Notes under the pieces: model-generated
What the model was told of the DNA's origin: nothing
Seen by the model: the letters and a program-made list of their open reading frames with translations, nothing else
Database searches by the model: none
Part shown: in pieces, positions 19,624 to 27,615 of the stretch
Layout: every line of letters starts with the position of its first letter
Position numbering within the stretch: the stretch's first letter is position 1
Position numbers and translations under genes: made by a program
DNA from: Pyrinomonadaceae bacterium MAG19_C2-C3
GTDB taxonomy: Bacteria; Acidobacteriota; Blastocatellia; Pyrinomonadales; Pyrinomonadaceae
NCBI GenBank assembly: GCA_024330265.1
Contig: JANDLT010000047.1
Span: 1-34,039, forward strand
Direction of reading: 5' to 3'
DNA: 34,039 nucleotides

Positions 19624-20142
19624 TCATCGCACATTGTTTTTTGAGGTAATTGGCTTGCCGTCTTTTCGCAAATACAGCACTTTCCATTCCTCAACACGCT
19701 TGAGCCTCCAACCGCTCGATGTGTTTGTCCAAATCTCTCGTTGGAGCGCGCCAACCTCCAACTGATGGGGCTTGCCCTGCTCATCATTAAAGGTTCTGGA
19801 ACTTTTCTGCTCAACGATGGCAATGGCATCATCGCCTTCAATTGTCAGCTCTTTGATTTTCATGCTCAGTTTGAGGATTTTGAATGTTTGTGAGTTGTTA
19901 CGGACGTAATCCACCACCCATTTGCGGTCTTGGATTGCACCGTTGAATAGTTTTAATTGAAAATCCGGCACTAAAAATTCTTCCCAAACTGCCGTGTCAT
20001 TGCTCCTAAAACCATCTACGATTTTGGCGTAATTGGCTTTCAGTTCTTTTCGTATGTTCTTCGTGGCATCAGCACGGGCAGGCACTGAGACTAACCCGAT
20101 GACTAACACAACTGCCAAGACGACGGACAATTGTTTTTTCAT
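19624..20142 (-). CDS. Secreted NTF2-like (DUF4440/SnoaL-type) protein
   Basis: A 172 aa protein with a signal peptide (MKKQLSVVLAVVLVIG, cleavage likely after PARA at residue 25). The mature part has the helix-then-sheet pattern of the NTF2-like fold: a first helix with a WEEFLVPDFQL-type motif, then alternating strands (MKIKELTIEGDDAIAIVEQ, REIWTNTSSGWRLKRVEEW). DUF4440/SnoaL proteins bind small ligands in a conical pocket and often have no known reaction. It is the last gene of the minus-strand sigma, anti-sigma, HEAT, HEAT run, 52 nt after the second HEAT gene, and is probably co-transcribed. Confidence 0.8.
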   Translation of the reverse strand: MKKQLSVVLAVVLVIGLVSVPARADATKNIRKELKANYAKIVDGFRSNDTAVWEEFLVPDFQLKLFNGAIQDRKWVVDYVRNNSQTFKILKLSMKIKELTIEGDDAIAIVEQKSSRTFNDEQGKPHQLEVGALQREIWTNTSSGWRLKRVEEWKVLYLRKDGKPITSKNNVR

Positions 20143-20194
20143 GGTGCATCATCTCTTTACTCCGGTTAAGCTCTGTTGACTTGTCGAAGAACGA

Positions 20195-21358
20195 TTACCT
20201 TGCGAGTAGTTCTTCAAAGAACTTAAGTGCGCGTTCGTCGCCAGTGCGACCGAGCCAGAAGACAGCTTGTTCACGCACCTGCGGTTTCGGATGTGTGCGT
20301 GCGATCTTGATGAGGAGCGGCACGGCTTCCTCTTTGGGACGGCGGCTGATGACAAAGACCGCGTGCTTCTGTACTTCCGTGTCGGCGTCCGTGCCGTCCA
20401 CCGCATCGCGCAACACGCCCAGCGTCCGCTCACCGGCTTTACGACCAATCCAGAACAACGCTTGCTGTCGCACATCACGGTCGGCATCGGTCTTGGCAAT
20501 CTTGATGAGGAAGTCTATGGCGGGTTCTTCGTTCCGGTTGATGAAAATAGAATGGATGAGGCTTTTCCTCACGTCCCGATTGGCGATGCTGCCGTAAAGA
20601 TTCGTCAGCGTCGTGAGTGATGTCGGATTCTCGCTCCTGCCGAGCGCGTGTGCCGCCGCTTCACGCACACTCTTTCGCTCCGCTTCGTCGCGCACGAGGT
20701 CGGCGAGAAACGTATCTTCGCCGCCCGCGTGTCCGAGCCAGTGGACAGCCGCAGTGCGTACCTCATGGTTCGGCGAACGGCGCACGAAGTCCTTGAGTAT
20801 GCCGCCGACGCGCGGATCATCATGCAAGGCGAGGGCGACCGTCGCGTGTTCGACGATCTTGTTCGCTTCGTTCGCTTCGACGATGCCGCGCAAAGACGCG
20901 AGGCTCTCTTCGTTGCCCGCGCGTCCGAGCCAATAGACCGGATAGCCGCCGTACTCGCGCGGGTTATCGAGGTTATAAACTTCGAGACGTGCGACCTTCA
21001 CGCCGCCGGGTTCGTACAGGGTGAAGACGCCCAAGTTGCGCGTCTCGATTGTCACGCCGTTCGCCTTTCCGGTGAAGACGGTCATGCCGTTGTACGAGTT
21101 CATGCTTCCGGCGAAGCGAATGGAGTTGCCGGGATCAACGGCGACGCCGGAGCGCACGTCGAATGAGTAAGCCGTCCAGAAGTTCGTGCGCGAGTCTGCG
21201 TCACGATGCATCTTCGCCGCCGCATCCATGCGGGCGCGTAAGGTCGAACCTTCGACGGTGATGAAGCGATTGTTTTGAGAGTTCTGCGCGGACGTGCCGG
21301 ACAGCGACAGCGCGGCGACGGCGGACAGGGATAAGATCAGCGCACCGATAATTTTCAT
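20195..21358 (-). CDS. Exported HEAT-repeat protein
   Basis: A 387 aa protein with a signal peptide (about 1-24). A beta-rich segment (about 30-140) follows, then at least six HEAT repeats with the recurring helix motif V-R-x-x-A-x-x-W-[LI]-G-R (for example VRTAAVHWLGHAGG, VRQQALFWIGRKAG, VREQAVFWLGRTGD). HEAT arrays form curved protein-binding scaffolds, here presumably in the periplasm. The motif spelling matches the neighbouring HEAT protein upstream, so the two are paralogues. AAAGG about 9 nt before the ATG supports the start. Its place after an ECF sigma/anti-sigma pair suggests a role in envelope stress or signal control. Confidence 0.85.
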   Translation of the reverse strand: MKIIGALILSLSAVAALSLSGTSAQNSQNNRFITVEGSTLRARMDAAAKMHRDADSRTNFWTAYSFDVRSGVAVDPGNSIRFAGSMNSYNGMTVFTGKANGVTIETRNLGVFTLYEPGGVKVARLEVYNLDNPREYGGYPVYWLGRAGNEESLASLRGIVEANEANKIVEHATVALALHDDPRVGGILKDFVRRSPNHEVRTAAVHWLGHAGGEDTFLADLVRDEAERKSVREAAAHALGRSENPTSLTTLTNLYGSIANRDVRKSLIHSIFINRNEEPAIDFLIKIAKTDADRDVRQQALFWIGRKAGERTLGVLRDAVDGTDADTEVQKHAVFVISRRPKEEAVPLLIKIARTHPKPQVREQAVFWLGRTGDERALKFFEELLAR

Positions 21359-21404
21359 AAGTTCAACCTTTCATGCCATCGGCTCTCGTGGCTTTGTCGT
21401 AATG

Positions 21405-22844
21405 TTAGTTCAGAAGACCTTCCAAAAACTTTGCCGCTTCCGGGTCACTGCTTCTGCCAAGCCAGAACACAGCCTGCTTTCGCAGTTCAACCGATGCGTC
21501 GCCGCGTGCGATGTCGATCAGCTTCCGTAACGCGCGTTTGCTCCTGGTGCGACTCAACCCGAAGATGAGTTTTTCTTTAACCTCTGCGTCCCGTTCCGTG
21601 TCATACAAGCCGATTAAGAACTCGACCGCCTGTTCGCCGCCGCCCTGCCCGATCCAGTGAATCGCGCTCTCGCGCACTTCCGCGTCACCCACGTTGCGCG
21701 CGATTTCTTGCAACTTAGTGAGAGCGCGCGGCGTGCCGACGCGCTTGAGGGCGAAGGCGATTTGCTTTCTGACTTCGGTGTCGCGGTCGGCTTCGTAAAT
21801 CCGCATCAATTCATCTGTGGTCGCGTCGCTTCCGTCACGGCTCAACCAGAAGATGGCTTCCTTGCGTACTTCACGCGACGTTGCGCTTCGGGCGAGTTGT
21901 GAAAGCAGCGCACTTGACTCGGCGGTGTTGTAGCGCGAGATGGCGAAGACGGCAGCTTTGCTTGTTTCGTCGTCGTTCGCAGTGGTCGCCAGTTCGCGCA
22001 GTACGCCGAACGCGCCCGCGTCGTTCGTGCGTCCGAGTGTGTGGATGGCAGCGGCGCGAAGTCCTCTGTCGGAGTCGGTGCGCGCAACGCTAACGAGCAA
22101 CGCCAACGTCTCTTGGTTCGGGTAACGGCGGAGCATCTCCAGCGCGGCTTCTTTCAGATTCTTGTTCGCGGTCGAATTGGATTTGAATAAGTTGGAGACG
22201 TAAGCGGCACCGCGCTCCGGGTTCGCTTGAAAGAGGCTTTGCAGAGCGACGATTTTGATTTCGTTGTCCATGCCTTCGCCCGTCTTCGCAGGTTTGGTGA
22301 TGACGCGCACACTTCCATCAGCTTGTTTGGTGACGACGCGCACACCTTCACCTGTGACATCTACGGTCAGCACCTCTTCGACCGATTTAGTGTCGCCGAC
22401 TTGTGGAGCGATCTCGACGCGCATCATGCGTGCGTCGTCCGCCCAATTCGAGCGCGGGAACGCATTCAGCAATTGGTTCAGATACAAACCAGCCTCTTCG
22501 TATTTCGCTTGCTTCTTCAAAGAGAAGGCGAGCCAGTAGAGCGCGGCATCGAGGTTCTTGTCCTTCGGATGGTCGTTCACGAAATCGCGGAATCTTTCAG
22601 CCGCGCGCTCCCAATTTTCCTCGCCGACGAGGTCGCGTCCCTCACGAAATTTTCGGCTCGCTGCATTGTTCGCCGAACCTTGTGATTGAACAAAGCTGTT
22701 GAGTTTGTCGAGTTCCTGCGCCGCGCCGCGTCCGAAGCCGAACGCGCCCGACATGACGGAGAGGACGACGACGGTGGTCAGTAATAGAGCGAGACACAAC
22801 CGGCGAGATGTGCGTCGTGACTGGATTTTGATTCTAGGCATCAT
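21405..22844 (-). CDS. Exported TPR/HEAT-repeat protein
   Basis: A 479 aa protein. A basic N-terminus and hydrophobic segment (about 14-36) form a signal peptide or anchor. A TPR-like helical part follows (about 60-140; motifs ENWERAAERFRDFVNDHP and AKYEEAGLYLNQLLNAFPRS), of the kind seen in CpoB/YbgF and BamD. After a short beta-hairpin insert (about 165-195) come about eight HEAT repeats (LRAAAIHTLGRTND, VRKEAIFWLSRDG, VRESAIHWIGQGG, LRKQAVFWLGRSSD). It begins 15 nt after the anti-sigma stop with only a weak ribosome-binding site, so it is probably translationally coupled. It is a likely periplasmic scaffold and a paralogue of the next HEAT gene. Confidence 0.85.
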   Translation of the reverse strand: MMPRIKIQSRRTSRRLCLALLLTTVVVLSVMSGAFGFGRGAAQELDKLNSFVQSQGSANNAASRKFREGRDLVGEENWERAAERFRDFVNDHPKDKNLDAALYWLAFSLKKQAKYEEAGLYLNQLLNAFPRSNWADDARMMRVEIAPQVGDTKSVEEVLTVDVTGEGVRVVTKQADGSVRVITKPAKTGEGMDNEIKIVALQSLFQANPERGAAYVSNLFKSNSTANKNLKEAALEMLRRYPNQETLALLVSVARTDSDRGLRAAAIHTLGRTNDAGAFGVLRELATTANDDETSKAAVFAISRYNTAESSALLSQLARSATSREVRKEAIFWLSRDGSDATTDELMRIYEADRDTEVRKQIAFALKRVGTPRALTKLQEIARNVGDAEVRESAIHWIGQGGGEQAVEFLIGLYDTERDAEVKEKLIFGLSRTRSKRALRKLIDIARGDASVELRKQAVFWLGRSSDPEAAKFLEGLLN

Positions 22845-22859
22845 GGTTTATGTATCCGG

Positions 22860-24026
22860 TTAATCAAAGATGTTCTGTGCATTTATGGATTGGGCTTGTA
22901 GTTGGGCGACAATCTCTTTCTTCCGCATCTGTTGTTCGATGGAGCGCACCTCACCTGATAACGGACGCTCCGGCAAGTTGGCGATGTCGAGCAGGATCGG
23001 CTCAAGGCTGCCAAGCAAACGCTCGGCTGAACGGTCGCCGCGCGCCGCCGCGTCGCGCCGCAGAATGATGTTGTCGTAAAGCAGTTTCTTCGACTGCCGC
23101 CGCTCGTAAGCTACGTCTATTGTCTGTGCGCCGTGCGCTCCGCCACCGGCGAAAGGAGCGTTTCTGAAAGAGCGCAATAACATCTGCGCTCTTTCGGCGT
23201 GCGTTCGCCACTCTCTGTCAGGATCGCCCAAGTCTCTATTCGTGTTCGCGCTCGCACGCATATTGCTCGCGGCAGTCAGGGTGTCCGGCAGTGTCGTTTC
23301 GATAAGTGGAGACTGATTGCGTGGACGTTCAAGACCACGCTCCGATTTCGCCGTCAGATCATCGGGTTGATTATTTCTGCCGGTAACGTTTGCGTGCCGG
23401 GTTCTTCCACCGTAAGCCTTCGCATGAAATCTATTGCCGATAATGTTCTCACGATTACGGGCGTTCATCCGTTGCGAGCTAAGGACTTTCTCAGAAGCAC
23501 CCGCGAGATTATCCTCCGGCGAAGCGACCGCGCCGACGTTTGCGGATGTCTCGTTCAATGTCTCTTTCGTGGCTGTTACTTTTGAAGCACCATCGCCATC
23601 GGCGCGGATGTCGTTGGCAGAATCAATTACCACTTCTCGCATAGACTCAAACTCATGCGACTTCTTGAACAACATCACGCCGGAGCCGATACCTAGCGCG
23701 ACGAGGATGAGGGCGGCGAGTGCCGGCGCGAGCGGCGGAAAATTAAATGCTCCGGCGAGCCAGCCGAACGGGTTGACTCCAAAGCGCGGCGTGTGCGACG
23801 GCTTTTCATTTTTGATTCTCGCTTTCACCGACACCCAGAGCGCGGACGTCACTTCAACCGGTCGGTCGTAGCTTAAATAAGCTTCCGCTTCACACCGCAA
23901 CTCTTCGGCGACCTCAGCGCAAGCCGCGCAACCCGCGAGATGCGCGGAGAAGCGTGAAGCGGTGGGCGCGTCGAGTTCGCCGTCAAAGTATTCCTCGATG
24001 CGTTGAAGGCACTCGTCACACTTCAT
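22860..24026 (-). CDS. Anti-sigma factor with zinc-finger domain and large periplasmic part
   Basis: A 388 aa single-pass membrane protein. The N-terminal zf-HC2 / ZAS domain has C3, C6 and the diagnostic H29-x3-C33-x2-C36. The membrane helix is at about 99-120. The remaining ~265 residues are periplasmic, low in predicted order through the middle (Asn/Arg/Thr-rich), and end in charged helices. Most zinc anti-sigma factors have a much shorter periplasmic part. Its ATG overlaps the sigma stop codon as ATGA (24023-24026), the classic coupling of a cognate pair. It should hold the ECF sigma inactive at the membrane until a periplasmic signal releases it; the large domain may be the sensor. Confidence 0.9.
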   Translation of the reverse strand: MKCDECLQRIEEYFDGELDAPTASRFSAHLAGCAACAEVAEELRCEAEAYLSYDRPVEVTSALWVSVKARIKNEKPSHTPRFGVNPFGWLAGAFNFPPLAPALAALILVALGIGSGVMLFKKSHEFESMREVVIDSANDIRADGDGASKVTATKETLNETSANVGAVASPEDNLAGASEKVLSSQRMNARNRENIIGNRFHAKAYGGRTRHANVTGRNNQPDDLTAKSERGLERPRNQSPLIETTLPDTLTAASNMRASANTNRDLGDPDREWRTHAERAQMLLRSFRNAPFAGGGAHGAQTIDVAYERRQSKKLLYDNIILRRDAAARGDRSAERLLGSLEPILLDIANLPERPLSGEVRSIEQQMRKKEIVAQLQAQSINAQNIFD

Positions 24027-24658
24027 CGTCTGACCTCCAAATACGACCCGACCAAGCGGCGCATCTCCACGCGCGCACGGTGCAAATCAATTTTGATTTT
24101 CGGAATCGAGAAGCCGGTGATTTCTTTAATTTCTTCATAACTGCGCTCGTGGAAAACCTTGAGCGTGAACACGAGTCGCTTGTCTTCGTCCAAGCATCGA
24201 AGCGCGTCGTGTATGCGAGCATTCAACTCTTCTTGCAATAATTGATTGTCGGGCGGCGGCTCTTTGTCGCACACACGCCCCACCGCCGGATCTTCAAACT
24301 CAATCTGCTTGCCGCCGCGTCGTCTGGCACGAAGCGATTCGCGGGCGACGTTCTTGGCGATGCCGAAGAGCCACGTCGAGAGATGACAATCATCGCGCAA
24401 ACTTCCAATGCCACGGTAAGCGCGCACAAAAGTTTCTTGCGTCAACTCTTCGGCGAGGGCGCGTTCGCCCACTTGGTCGTAGATGAAGCTGATGAGCGGG
24501 CGCGCGTAACGGTCGTAGATAAGTTGAAACGCCGCCTCGTCGCCGTCACGCACGCGCGCCGCTAAACTCTCAACACTGTTCATCAGCGTCCCGATTGTCC
24601 GCGTCGGGCGGCGCGCGTCCGCGAGTTCATCCTGAATGTGCATCGCCCGGTGTTTCAT
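24023..24658 (-). CDS. ECF (sigma-70 family) RNA polymerase sigma factor
   Basis: A protein of up to 211 aa. Region 2 (about 44-112) includes ELTQETFVRAYRGIGSLR and STWLFGIAKNVARESLR. Region 4 (about 146-203) includes the helix-turn-helix ERSYEEIKEITGFSIPKIKI followed by HRARVEMRRL. There is no region 3, as usual for the ECF class. The start is uncertain: ATG 24658 lies only about 8 nt from the transcription start implied by the promoter element at 24667-24704, while in-frame ATG 24583 would give a 186 aa protein with the more typical N-terminus MNSVESLAARVRDGDEAAF. It heads an operon with the anti-sigma and HEAT genes and probably drives its own promoter. Confidence 0.93.
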   Translation of the reverse strand: MKHRAMHIQDELADARRPTRTIGTLMNSVESLAARVRDGDEAAFQLIYDRYARPLISFIYDQVGERALAEELTQETFVRAYRGIGSLRDDCHLSTWLFGIAKNVARESLRARRRGGKQIEFEDPAVGRVCDKEPPPDNQLLQEELNARIHDALRCLDEDKRLVFTLKVFHERSYEEIKEITGFSIPKIKIDLHRARVEMRRLVGSYLEVRR

Positions 24659-24666
24659 GATTGTTC

Positions 24667-24704
24667 GTCGAGAGTTAGTGATTGGAGCGCGGAAAAGGTT
24701 TCAG
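24667..24704 (-). promoter_or_regulatory. Probable ECF-sigma promoter of the sigma/anti-sigma operon
   Basis: On the minus strand: CTGAAACCTTTTC, 11 nt, CACTAAC, 3 nt, CGAC. The same elements with the same spacings precede the CBM9/DUF5916 gene (27498-27535). TGAAAC is a typical ECF -35 core, and the spacing to CACTAAC fits a -10 element. Confidence 0.7.
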
Positions 24705-24820
24705 TGGGAAGCTAAATCAATTCGTGCCGAAGAAGAAGCGCGAAACCCGACTCGAATTTAGAGTAGAAATTTCCGCGCTCAAGAATTACTGAAGCCGTGT
24801 TGTCGGGCGTGGGTGTCACG

Positions 24821-24840
24821 TCCCGTGAATCGCCACGGGA
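24821..24840 (-). terminator. Stem-loop directly after the CBM9/DUF5916 stop codon
   Basis: TCCCGTG and CACGGGA pair perfectly around GCGATT right after the TAA. No U-run follows on the minus strand, so it may be a stability hairpin rather than a classic intrinsic terminator. Confidence 0.4.
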
Positions 24841-27426
24841 TTAAAACTCTTTGCGAAAGAGATACGAGGCTTTGATGAAGAAGGTGCGCCCGTTTCTTCT
24901 GAAGCCCGGCTCTAATACCGGCTCGCGCGAGAACGGGTTGAAGCCGTTGCGGTTGAGGTCGTCGTTGTAGCCGATGAAAAGCGCGGTGCCGGGATTCGGC
25001 GTGTAACCTAAAAGTAATTGTGGACGCACGAGCGTCGCCAGTGTCGAGTAGTCGAGACGCGCGCGGGCGAACGTGTTGCGTGTAAATTGATAAGTACCGC
25101 GCAAAGAAAAGATGTTGTCGTCAAAGGCTGTGAGATTGGTGTCTTCGCGCACGAGCCGCTGTTTGTTGTAGTCGAGTTGGAGGCGCAAGAGATTTGTCGG
25201 TTGATAGCGGAATGACGATTCGATGAATAACGAGTCGCCTTTTCCGGGGTCGAGCGCACTGTTCGGATTGATGAGCGCGGCGGGGCTGACGCGCGGGAAA
25301 CGCGGTCCGGCTCCGAAGTCGAAATCGAGTTGCCCCTGCGTGTAGCCGATGACGAACAAGCCGAAGAATTGTTTGTTCGGCGACGTTTCGATGAAGCAGT
25401 AGAGTTCGCGGCTGTAAGCCGAGCGTTCGGAGTCTTCGCCGAGGAAAGTACCCGCTCTGGTCGCGCTCCGCTTCGCGCCGAACTCTTCTTCAAAAACGCG
25501 CTCATAGCCGAACTCTGTGCCGCCGCCGATGAACGTCTGCCGTTGAAGGGCGAGCATTCCTTGCGTGTTCGTCTCCCAGTTTTGGAGTCTGCCCTGCCAA
25601 TCGAAACTCGTCACGGTTTCATTAAACAGCCGCTTGAAGATGATGCGCTGTTTCGGTTGTTGCTCGGTGACGTAGCGTATGAACGAGCGGTGTTGATTCG
25701 TGTTTGTGCGCGGCGTAAAGCCCACGTCGGCGCGGTAGTCGCGCGTTCTGCCCACTCCGTTAAACTGCACGCTGAGATTGCGACCCGTGCGGTCGAAAAG
25801 GTACGAGTAGCCAAAGCCGTTGCCCGTCCGGTAGAGACTTCTGCCAAGGTCGGCATCGAAGAAGAAGCGGCGCGAGGTCGTGCCTAAGACTTGGAACTCG
25901 ACGATGGTTTGCGGGTCAAGTCGGAAGCGACCATCAAAGCCGCCCGTGTGGTTGTGACGTTCGGGAAAGCTGTATGAGGTGGCGATGACACCGAGGTTGT
26001 GTTGCCTGCCGATGTCGCGCTTGAGGCGGAAGATGCCGACGTAAGAGTTTTTATCAAGGAAGCGTTCGATGCCCCGACGGAGGGTCGGGTCTGTGCGCTG
26101 GTCTTCGGTGAATGCACCGAAGCCGGGAAAGTTATCCGAAGCGGCGAGGATGCCGAAGGTGTTCGCGCCGCGCCTGCCGGTGAGTTTGACGGCGACGTCG
26201 GGGTCAACGATGGCGCGCGTGTTGACGACGCTCAGGCGCGTCTGAAAGATGTCTATGCGCTCCAAAAAGAACGGACGCTTTTCGGGAAAGAAGATGGGGA
26301 AGCGTTGGTTGGCGGTGACGACCGTGGCATCGGCTTCGACCTGTGCGAAGTCGGGATTAAGCGCGAAGTCGAGCGTCACAGTCGGCGTCAAACCGAACTT
26401 CGCGGTTAAGCCGGGATCGAAATCGAGTCCGCCGTTGACGAACTTGCCGGAGTCGCGCAGGGTTGGATCGCGTTGGGTTTCGGCGACGGGGATGGTGCGG
26501 ACGCGGGTCCCGGTTTGAGAGAGCGTGAGCGAGGGGATGATCTCTAATTGGCGTGTCGTCGAGATGCCTTCAAGACCTGTGATGTGACCGGCTTGATTGA
26601 GCAACCCGGAGCGGTTGCGCGAAATCGGCATCCACGAATCGAGTTCGTTGTTGTTGTGCTTGATGCGGCGAAAGATGTGTATGCCCCACGATTTGCTTTT
26701 GCCCGCTTCGTACCGCAAAGACTTGAACGGAATGGCGACTTCAACCGTATAGCCGTCTTCGGTCATCACGCCTTTGGATTCCATCACGATGTCAACGCTG
26801 TAATCTTCGCCGCGCCCTTCGGTCAGCACACCGTCGGCTTGAATGCCGAGCGGATTGAAGACGAAGATGTAGCCTTGTCGCTGGTCGTCGAAGGTGTCGA
26901 GGACAACGCGCACCGTATCGTCGTCGAAGATGTTATCGCGGCGGGCGACGGTCGAGCGCACCTTGCCCTTCGCTTCTCTGGCGCGGAAGGCGAGATAGAG
27001 ATGCTTCGCATCATAGCCCATCATCACTTCGGTCGGCTGCGAGGGCGCAACATTGTCACCCGGCTGCGTCTGAACGAAGTCGCCGAAGTGCGCCGCCGTC
27101 ACCCACTCGCGTTCGTTTATTTGCCCGTCAACGGTGGGCGGTGTCTCGAAGCGTGTGATGCGAACGGAGGCGTCTTTGCTCACGAAGCGCGGGGCGGAGG
27201 CTTCGTTGTTAGTTTCATTAAGCGCGGCTTGCGGTTCGGTGGCGGGCGACGTGGGTGAAGGCGTGGAGGAGGCTTCGGGCGACGACGGAGTCTTACCCGG
27301 TGGAACGGCTTGCGTCGGGGGCGAGGCGGGGTTCGCCTCTTGATTCGCGGGCGTTTGCGCGAAGGCATCCGGCGCGTAGGGCAAGCAAAGTAGGATGATG
27401 AGGCAGAGCGTCAATAGTACTTTCAT
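24841..27426 (-). CDS. CBM9-like / DUF5916 outer-membrane protein
   Basis: An 861 aa protein from ATG 27426 (GGAG 6-8 nt upstream; an earlier ATG at 27456 would bury the signal peptide). It has a signal peptide (about 1-24, ending DAFAQ), a Pro/Ser/Thr-rich linker (about 25-75), a CBM9-type carbohydrate-binding-like domain (from about 85; motifs PPTVDGQINEREW, YDAKHLYLAFRARE, DDDTVRVVLDTFDD, VAIPFKSLRY) and a long DUF5916 region of alternating strands that looks like an outer-membrane beta-barrel. It ends in phenylalanine (YLFRKEF), the usual Bam recognition end. It probably binds or imports a glycan or related ligand. Its promoter element matches that of the ECF sigma gene, so it is likely a target of that sigma factor. 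Confidence 0.88.
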   Translation of the reverse strand: MKVLLTLCLIILLCLPYAPDAFAQTPANQEANPASPPTQAVPPGKTPSSPEASSTPSPTSPATEPQAALNETNNEASAPRFVSKDASVRITRFETPPTVDGQINEREWVTAAHFGDFVQTQPGDNVAPSQPTEVMMGYDAKHLYLAFRAREAKGKVRSTVARRDNIFDDDTVRVVLDTFDDQRQGYIFVFNPLGIQADGVLTEGRGEDYSVDIVMESKGVMTEDGYTVEVAIPFKSLRYEAGKSKSWGIHIFRRIKHNNNELDSWMPISRNRSGLLNQAGHITGLEGISTTRQLEIIPSLTLSQTGTRVRTIPVAETQRDPTLRDSGKFVNGGLDFDPGLTAKFGLTPTVTLDFALNPDFAQVEADATVVTANQRFPIFFPEKRPFFLERIDIFQTRLSVVNTRAIVDPDVAVKLTGRRGANTFGILAASDNFPGFGAFTEDQRTDPTLRRGIERFLDKNSYVGIFRLKRDIGRQHNLGVIATSYSFPERHNHTGGFDGRFRLDPQTIVEFQVLGTTSRRFFFDADLGRSLYRTGNGFGYSYLFDRTGRNLSVQFNGVGRTRDYRADVGFTPRTNTNQHRSFIRYVTEQQPKQRIIFKRLFNETVTSFDWQGRLQNWETNTQGMLALQRQTFIGGGTEFGYERVFEEEFGAKRSATRAGTFLGEDSERSAYSRELYCFIETSPNKQFFGLFVIGYTQGQLDFDFGAGPRFPRVSPAALINPNSALDPGKGDSLFIESSFRYQPTNLLRLQLDYNKQRLVREDTNLTAFDDNIFSLRGTYQFTRNTFARARLDYSTLATLVRPQLLLGYTPNPGTALFIGYNDDLNRNGFNPFSREPVLEPGFRRNGRTFFIKASYLFRKEF

Positions 27427-27497
27427 TCGTGTCTCCGTGACGCAGTATGGGTGCATGTTTAAGCACTGGTGTTAGACCGGCGCAATTAATATTGGCA

Positions 27498-27535
27498 GTC
27501 GGGTGTTAGTGCTTCGTAAGCTGAAAAGGTTTCAG
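27498..27535 (-). promoter_or_regulatory. Probable ECF-sigma promoter of the CBM9/DUF5916 gene
   Basis: On the minus strand: CTGAAACCTTTTC, 11 nt, CACTAAC, 3 nt, CGAC. It is identical in all conserved blocks and spacings to the element before the sigma gene. Transcription would start roughly 70 nt before the chosen ATG (27426). Confidence 0.7.
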
Positions 27536-27615
27536 CCCACGTGCGAGATTTCGCCTGCTTGAAAACTAGAGAATTTGCGCGCGCGGACGACTACCAAGCC
27601 AGCCAGCCAGCCTCT

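Noticed and set aside
19448..19765. 105-codon plus-strand frame overlapping the NTF2-like gene
   Set aside because: It overlaps the well-supported secreted protein on the other strand and has no ribosome-binding site.
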